Below are positions 59,539 to 64,000 of a DNA stretch of 64,000 nt, in pieces; position 1 is the stretch's first letter, and every line of letters begins with the position of its first letter. Position numbers and translations under genes: made by a program. The notes under the pieces are model-generated. The model had not been told where the DNA came from. It worked only from the letters and a program-made list of their open reading frames with translations, and did not search any database. The DNA comes from JAQGMJ01 sp036498945 (GTDB lineage: Bacteria > Pseudomonadota > Gammaproteobacteria > Burkholderiales > JAEUOS01). The stretch covers positions 62,001 through 126,000 of the forward strand of contig DASYEQ010000107.1 in the NCBI GenBank assembly GCA_036498945.1. Reading direction: 5' to 3'.

Positions 59539-60860
59539 GCGGTGTCTCCGTTATGGTTGGTGTGTGCTATTGCCGTGGCCGGCGAAAGTAATGCTTCGAT
59601 CAGGCGGGCAATCCGCAGCAGTTGCCGATCCACGCCGCGTTGTCCCACCAGCTGGATGCCGACAGGCGGCCCTTCCCGCGGCACCGGCAGGCTGATGGCC
59701 GGATTGCCCAGTGCGGTCCAGAATTTGTTGAACGAGGAACTGCCCGGGTCGCCGGTCGCCAGCAGCGGCGCCACGTCCGGCGCGCTGGGGGTCAGGAGGC
59801 AGTCGTGCAGGCCGAGCAGTTCGTCGGCCTGGCGGCGGCAATCCTCGACGATGCGCAAGGCCTGGCCGTAGGCATCCGCTGAAAGGGCCGCGCCGCGCGC
59901 AAGCTTGGCCTGCACGTCGGGCGACAGTCCCTCGCGATGATGCTGCCATTCCTGCGCCAGCGAGGCGCGCGCCTCCTTGTCGCTGATGGCGTCGTGGGCG
60001 GCCGAAAGCGCGCCGAAGGCGGGCGGCAGCTCGATCTCAGCCACCCGGTGGCCTGCCGCGGCAAGCATGGCGGCGGCCTGCGACAGTGTTTGTCTGGTCG
60101 CCGGGCCGGCTTCCTCCCAGAGCGGCGTCCTGCACAGGGCGATGCGCAGGATGCCTGTCGCGGCGCCATCGGCCGCGGCCGGCGCGGCGTCGGATAGGAC
60201 GGCGAGCGCAATCTGCGCATCGGCGACGCAGCGCGCATGCACGCCCAGCGTGTCGAAGCTGGGCACGGTCAGCTTCATGCCGGCGGTATCGAGCCGGCCG
60301 AAAGAGGGTTTGAAGCCGACCACGCCGCAGTAGGAAGCCGGCCGCAGGACCGAGCCCGCCGTCTGGGTGCTGAGCGCCAGCGGCACCATGCCGGCCGCGA
60401 CCGCCGCCGCCGAACCGCTGGAGGAGCCGCCCGGCGTATGCCCCGGCGCCGCCGGATTGCGGGTCGGCGGCATGTTGCCGCGGGTGGCGAATTCCTGCGT
60501 CGCCGTCTTGCCGAGCACCACCAGGCCGGCGGCATGGGCGCGCGCCACGATGGCCGCATCGGCAGGGGGGCGGTGATGACGATAGATGTCGGAGTTGTAG
60601 GCGGTCGGAAAGTCGGCGGTATCGATCACGTCCTTGATGCCGAGCGGCACGCCATGCAGGGGGCTGCGCGCCGGCTGCCGGTCCCGTTCGCGGGCGGTGC
60701 GGATCGCGAGGTCCGCATCAAGACTCGCCCAGGCCTGCAGTTCGCCGTCCAGTAGCCGGATGCGTTCCAGGCAGGCCCGCACCAGGGCCTCGGAAGTCAG
60801 GCGCCCGGCCGCGATGGCGCGGCCGGCTTCAGCGGCATTGAGTTGATGCAACGGCGTCAT
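59535..60860 (-). CDS. amidase (amidase-signature family)
   Basis: 441 residues from MTPLHQLNAAEAG; the frame is open upstream but the extension includes the promoter. The Ser-cisSer-Lys triad is visible: Lys76 in PLGIKDVIDT, Ser146 in HTPGGSSSGSAAA and Ser170 in STQTAGSVLRPASYCG. Hydrolyses an amide; substrate unknown. First gene of the amidase-Bug-MmgE/PrpD operon, divergent from a LysR gene. Confidence 0.9.
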   Translation of the reverse strand: MTPLHQLNAAEAGRAIAAGRLTSEALVRACLERIRLLDGELQAWASLDADLAIRTARERDRQPARSPLHGVPLGIKDVIDTADFPTAYNSDIYRHHRPPADAAIVARAHAAGLVVLGKTATQEFATRGNMPPTRNPAAPGHTPGGSSSGSAAAVAAGMVPLALSTQTAGSVLRPASYCGVVGFKPSFGRLDTAGMKLTVPSFDTLGVHARCVADAQIALAVLSDAAPAAADGAATGILRIALCRTPLWEEAGPATRQTLSQAAAMLAAAGHRVAEIELPPAFGALSAAHDAISDKEARASLAQEWQHHREGLSPDVQAKLARGAALSADAYGQALRIVEDCRRQADELLGLHDCLLTPSAPDVAPLLATGDPGSSSFNKFWTALGNPAISLPVPREGPPVGIQLVGQRGVDRQLLRIARLIEALLSPATAIAHTNHNGDTA

Positions 60861-60928
60861 GCGTTCGCTCTGGAAGGCCGGGGATCGGCCATTTCGGATA
60901 TTCTGTTTCGCTTGAAGCCGCAAAAGAA

Positions 60929-60957
60929 TGAATTTTTTTGGGCGTCGTAGCAATTCA
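60929..60957. promoter_or_regulatory. inverted repeat in the amidase/lysR divergent promoter
   Basis: TGAATT (60929-60934) and AATTCA (60952-60957) separated by 17 bases, in an AT-rich part of the 165-base spacer. A candidate LysR binding site for the regulator at 61026. Confidence 0.35.
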
Positions 60958-61025
60958 CTTTTGCCGAACAGGCAGTTTCGTCCGGATTAACGCCGGCGTG
61001 ATCACGGAGGCATGCCGGCCGGGCC

Positions 61026-61928
61026 ATGACTTGCAATATCGATTTTGTCGACCTGCGACTGCTGGTGCATATCGCCGAGACTTCCAGCCTGACGAAAGGG
61101 GCGGAGCTCTCCAATCTCTCCGCGCCCGCGGCCAGCGCACGGCTCAAGAAGATGGAGGAGAACTGGGGCATTCCGCTGTTTCACCGCAGTTCGCAAGGCC
61201 TGGCGGCCACCGTTGCCGGGGAGGCGGTGTTGCGGCATGCCCGCAAGCTGCTGGGGCAACTGGGCGAGCTTGACGCCGAGTTGCGTACCGACGGCGAGCG
61301 CATGCGCGGCAACATTCGCCTGTACGCCAACACCCTCTCCATCAGCGAGTTCCTGCCCGCCGAGCTCCAGGCTTTCCTGATCGAACGTCCCGAGGTCAAT
61401 ATCGAGTTGCACGAGCGCAGTTCCGCCGAGATCACGCGCGCGCTCAAGCAGGGGCGGGCCGATCTCGGCATTCTCTCCACCGAGACCCGGGAAGAGGGGC
61501 TGAGGTATATCGAATACCGCACCGAGCGGCTGGCGCTGGTGACCCCGCTGCACCATTTCCTCGCCGCGCGGCCGAACGTCCTGTTCCGCGAGACGCTGGC
61601 CTGCGACTACGTCGGCATGGAGGAGCGCCAGGCCATGCAGGCCTTTCTGCTGCGCGCGGCCGCCCGCGAGCAATTGCCGATGAAGCTGCGCATCCAGGCG
61701 AATTCCTTCGAGACCCTGTGCCGTCTGGTCGAATCGGGCATCGGCGTCGGCGTCATTCCCGAGACCATCGCGCAGCGCCACGCCCGGCAGCAATCGATCG
61801 CCGTGGTGGGGCTGGCTGACGCCTGGGCGGTGCGCGACCTGCATATCGCCGTCCGCGAGGACGTGGCGCCGAGCGCGCCGGTCAAGGCGCTCATCGCCGG
61901 CCTGACGGCGGCCGGGGTGATGCTTTAG
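61026..61928 (+). CDS. LysR family transcriptional regulator
   Basis: 300 residues. N-terminal helix-turn-helix: VDLRLLVHIAETSSLTKGAELSNLSAPAASARLKKMEENWGIPLFHRSSQGL (7-60). Effector-binding domain from about 92. Divergent from the amidase operon (165-base spacer), so probably its regulator. Not close to the CysB-like protein at 26790-27704. Confidence 0.9.
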   Translation: MTCNIDFVDLRLLVHIAETSSLTKGAELSNLSAPAASARLKKMEENWGIPLFHRSSQGLAATVAGEAVLRHARKLLGQLGELDAELRTDGERMRGNIRLYANTLSISEFLPAELQAFLIERPEVNIELHERSSAEITRALKQGRADLGILSTETREEGLRYIEYRTERLALVTPLHHFLAARPNVLFRETLACDYVGMEERQAMQAFLLRAAAREQLPMKLRIQANSFETLCRLVESGIGVGVIPETIAQRHARQQSIAVVGLADAWAVRDLHIAVREDVAPSAPVKALIAGLTAAGVML

Positions 61929-61998
61929 CCAGGCTTCCGGCACGCCTGCCGCGATGTATTTTCCGCGCCAGTCGCGCCAGCCAACGGACGCCCGGCTT

Positions 61999-62009
61999 TG
62001 GTATATAAT
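61999..62009 (+). promoter_or_regulatory. possible extended -10 promoter
   Basis: TGG-TATATAAT: a TATAAT hexamer at 62004-62009 preceded by TG. No good -35 hexamer at normal distance. May drive scpB-rluB or a small RNA. Confidence 0.4.
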
Positions 62010-62108
62010 GACTTTCAATCCTGATCCGCTCGCCGTGTGATGAACGTCGGCAAGGCCGTACGCGCTGCAATCCAGCGCCGGCGCATGAGCGGATAAAAAG
62101 ACTGAGAA

Positions 62109-62135
62109 ACGGCCTTCCCTGAAGCGGCTGTTTTT
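62109..62135 (+). terminator. possible terminator or attenuator
   Basis: Stem ACGGCC / GGCTGT (62109-62114 with 62126-62131, one G-T pair), 11-base loop, TTTTT. Weak stem; 90 bases before scpB. Confidence 0.4.
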
Positions 62136-62225
62136 CCGCCAGCCACTCAGAACAAGTTCAAGACCGGCGCACCGCCGTACGCGGGATATGCGCATTTATT
62201 GTTGCTGTCTTTTCCTCTTCACAGA

Positions 62226-62768
62226 GTGAATACATCCGAAGCCAAGGGCATACTCGAAGCCGCGCTGCTGACCACGCAGATGCCGCTCCCCCTATCAGAA
62301 CTGCGCAGGCTGTTCGACGACGCCGTCGGCGCCGACACCTTGCGTGCGTTGCTTGAAGAATTGCGCGCCGACTGGGCCAACCGCTCGGTCGAACTGGTGG
62401 CGCTGTCAACCGGCTGGCGGTTCCAGACCAAGCCGGAATACGGTGCCTACCTGGCGCGCCTGAACCCTGACAAGGCGCCGCGCTATTCGCGCGCGGTGCT
62501 CGAAACCCTGGCGATCATCGCGTATCGCCAGCCGGTGACGCGCGGCGATATCGAAGAGATTCGCGGCGTTGCCGTCTCGGCACAGATCATCAAGACCCTG
62601 GAAGACCGCGGCTGGATCGACGTCGTCGGCCACCGCGACGCGCCCGGCAAGCCGGCGCTGTTCGCCACCACCAAGGGCTTCCTGGACGATCTCGGCCTGG
62701 TTTCGCTTGAACAACTGCCGCCCCTCGAGGAGATGGAAAAAGTGATGGATTTGGCCGATGCAGCCTGA
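62226..62768 (+). CDS. scpB: segregation and condensation protein B
   Basis: Partner of ScpA and SMC in chromosome compaction. 180 residues if translation begins at GTG 62226 (MNTSEAKGILEAALL), which fits the start of beta-proteobacterial ScpB. Two winged-helix domains: residues 1-80 and 90-165, with LETLAIIAYRQPVTRGDIEEIRGV being the family signature. Overlaps rluB by 11 bases, an arrangement typical of Burkholderiales. Confidence 0.93.
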   Translation: MNTSEAKGILEAALLTTQMPLPLSELRRLFDDAVGADTLRALLEELRADWANRSVELVALSTGWRFQTKPEYGAYLARLNPDKAPRYSRAVLETLAIIAYRQPVTRGDIEEIRGVAVSAQIIKTLEDRGWIDVVGHRDAPGKPALFATTKGFLDDLGLVSLEQLPPLEEMEKVMDLADAA

Positions 62769-64000
62769 AGACGACGATTCCAAGTCCGTCCGCATCACCT
62801 TCAAGGAAGCGGACCAGCCCTCCGGCCACCAACCGCCGCGCGAGGGCGGTGAGGGAAGCGGTCCCGAAGGTGGGGGCGGCGGTGCCGAAGGCGGCGAAGG
62901 CCGTGAAAATGGCGGCGGCCGCATGCAGCGCCGCGGCCGGCGGCGCGGGCGCAACGGCAAGCTGGGCAAGCGCGACCGCCAGGCCGGTGCCCCGAAGGCG
63001 GATTTCGTCCCCAATCCCGAAGCCGGGGAAGCCCAGGGCTTCGCCGAAGGCGGCACGCCGGCGGCTGGCGAAAACGCGGCCCAGGGCAGTGAACCGGCAG
63101 GCAACGGCCAGGCAGCCAATCGCAACAGCCGTACGCCGCGGGTCGCCCGCGGCCCCGGCGCGCGCGGCCAGCGCCGCGGCAACCGTGACAAGGGCGACAA
63201 GGGCGACAAGGGCGAAAATCGTGAAAACCGCGAGAATCGTGCCGGCGGCAAGCAGCCCAAGGGCGGTGGTGGCCAGCAAGGCGGCGGCAACGGCGGCGGC
63301 GGTAACGGCAACAGCGGCGGCGAAGACCACAAGCTGCAAAAGCTGCTGGCCGAAGCCGGCCTGGGCTCGCGCCGCGACATGGAAGAGGCGATCACCGCGG
63401 GCCGTGCTTCGGTCAACGGCAAGACCGCGACGCTGGGCCAGCGCATCACCCGGCGCGACGTGGTGCGCTTCGATGGCAAGCAGGTCAAGATCAAGACCGG
63501 GCGCGAAGCCGCCGAGGTCATCATCTATCACAAGCCGGTGGGCGAGATCGTCAGCCACGACGACCCCGAAGGGCGCCCCAGCGTATTCGACAACCTGCCG
63601 GCGCCCAAGTCCGGCAAGTGGCTCGCCATTGGGCGGCTGGACTTCAATACCGAAGGTCTGCTGATCCTCACCACCTCCGGTGACCTCGCCAACAAGATGA
63701 TGCACCCGCGCTACGAAGTCGAGCGCGAATATTCCGTGCGCGTCATCGGCGAACTCACCGACGACCAGATGGACCAGTTGCTCGACGGCGTCGAGCTGGA
63801 AGACGGCGCCGCGCGCTTCATGAAGCTCGAGGAAGGCCATTTCAGCGACGAGACCCCCGGCATCAACCGCTGGTACGACGTGATGATCCGCGAGGGCCGC
63901 AACCGCGAGGTGCGGCGCATGTTCGAGGCGGTCGGTGTCACCGTCAGCCGCCTGATCCGCACCCGTTTCGGCCCGATCCTGCTGCCGCGCGCCCTGCGCC
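62758..64000 (+). CDS. rluB: 23S rRNA pseudouridine synthase B (3' end cut by window)
   Basis: Makes pseudouridine 2605 of 23S rRNA (E. coli numbering). 414 codons are visible and the frame is still open. Residues 1-195 are low complexity (Gly, Arg, Asn, Lys, Asp, with KGDKGD and ENRENR repeats). Then an S4 domain (LQKLLAEAGLGSRRDMEEAITAG) and the catalytic domain with the nucleophilic Asp in GRLDFNTEGLLILTTSGDLAN and the RsuA-family REGRNREVRRMFEAVG. ATG at 62758 lies inside scpB; start inferred from the reading frame and the overlap. Confidence 0.92.
   Translation, partial: MQPEDDDSKSVRITFKEADQPSGHQPPREGGEGSGPEGGGGGAEGGEGRENGGGRMQRRGRRRGRNGKLGKRDRQAGAPKADFVPNPEAGEAQGFAEGGTPAAGENAAQGSEPAGNGQAANRNSRTPRVARGPGARGQRRGNRDKGDKGDKGENRENRENRAGGKQPKGGGGQQGGGNGGGGNGNSGGEDHKLQKLLAEAGLGSRRDMEEAITAGRASVNGKTATLGQRITRRDVVRFDGKQVKIKTGREAAEVIIYHKPVGEIVSHDDPEGRPSVFDNLPAPKSGKWLAIGRLDFNTEGLLILTTSGDLANKMMHPRYEVEREYSVRVIGELTDDQMDQLLDGVELEDGAARFMKLEEGHFSDETPGINRWYDVMIREGRNREVRRMFEAVGVTVSRLIRTRFGPILLPRALR

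Larger units (their letters stand above)
61929..62225. other. intergenic region upstream of scpB
   Basis: 297 bases between the LysR gene and scpB. Contains a promoter-like extended -10 sequence near 62002 and a hairpin with T run at 62109-62135; the space between could be a leader or a small RNA of about 120 bases. No other gene seen. Confidence 0.45.

Noticed and set aside
63180..63320. Repetitive GGCGACAAG/GGCGGC units resembling a tandem repeat or CRISPR
   Set aside because: They are in-frame low-complexity codons of rluB with no spacer pattern.

Overview
The window is high-GC DNA with tightly packed genes, many four-base start/stop overlaps and frequent GGAGAC/AAGGAG ribosome binding sites. 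It looks like chromosomal DNA of a betaproteobacterium, most likely Burkholderiales. Reasons: five orphan Bug/TctC-type periplasmic receptors, an ScpB-RluB gene pair whose RluB has a Gly/Asn-rich N-terminal extension, a beta-type NsrR operator, and NnrS. No insertion sequence, prophage, CRISPR array or plasmid function was seen.

Layout. (1) 1-4.5 kb: small exported or hydrophilic proteins around a class A penicillin-binding protein. (2) 4.7-21.4 kb: a plus-strand storage-sugar operon, glgC-glgB-glgE-treS/maltokinase-glgX-treZ-treY plus a debranching-like glycosidase, mostly with 4-base overlaps; a GH1-like glycosidase converges on it. It can make alpha-glucan by the GlgE route and turn glucan back into trehalose (GlgX, TreY, TreZ); no glgA is present. 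(3) 23-25.5 kb: AI-2E family permease, a DUF883-like membrane-anchored protein, a PRC-barrel exported protein and a small hydrophilic protein. (4) 25.7-49 kb: a catabolic island. A plus-strand operon (Bug, TcuA-like flavoprotein, isocitrate-lyase-superfamily lyase, LeuC/LeuD-type hydratase, PrpF/Mii-type isomerase, second TcuA-like flavoprotein) faces a minus-strand set (GMC oxidoreductase, Bug, enolase-superfamily enzyme, beta-hydroxyacid dehydrogenase, Bug, two-subunit ThDP enzyme, MmgE/PrpD protein, AcnA-type aconitase). A CysB-like LysR regulator sits beside the first operon and a MFS transporter beside the second. (5) 49.2-52.5 kb: NMT1-type ABC importer with a cysteine hydrolase. (6) 52.7-54.8 kb: globin-nnrS-nsrR nitric-oxide operon with a perfect operator. 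(7) 55.2-57.1 kb: initiator tRNA, hmgA, NIPSNAP protein. (8) 57.2-61.9 kb: MmgE/PrpD, Bug, amidase and a divergent LysR. (9) 62.2-64 kb: scpB and rluB, the latter cut by the window end.

Main points of interest. The 27.9-35.9 kb operon combines a dehydrogenase, isomerase, hydratase and C-C lyase in the order needed to break down a substituted succinate or tricarboxylate; three of these families match the last three steps of anaerobic nicotinate fermentation (methylitaconate isomerase, dimethylmalate dehydratase, dimethylmalate lyase). The substrate is unknown. A promoter element, ATAC-N11-AATATT, occurs with identical spacing upstream of two Bug genes and of the GMC oxidoreductase, which links genes 20 kb apart into a possible regulon. 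The nearby aconitase has Ala in place of a normally conserved active-site serine.
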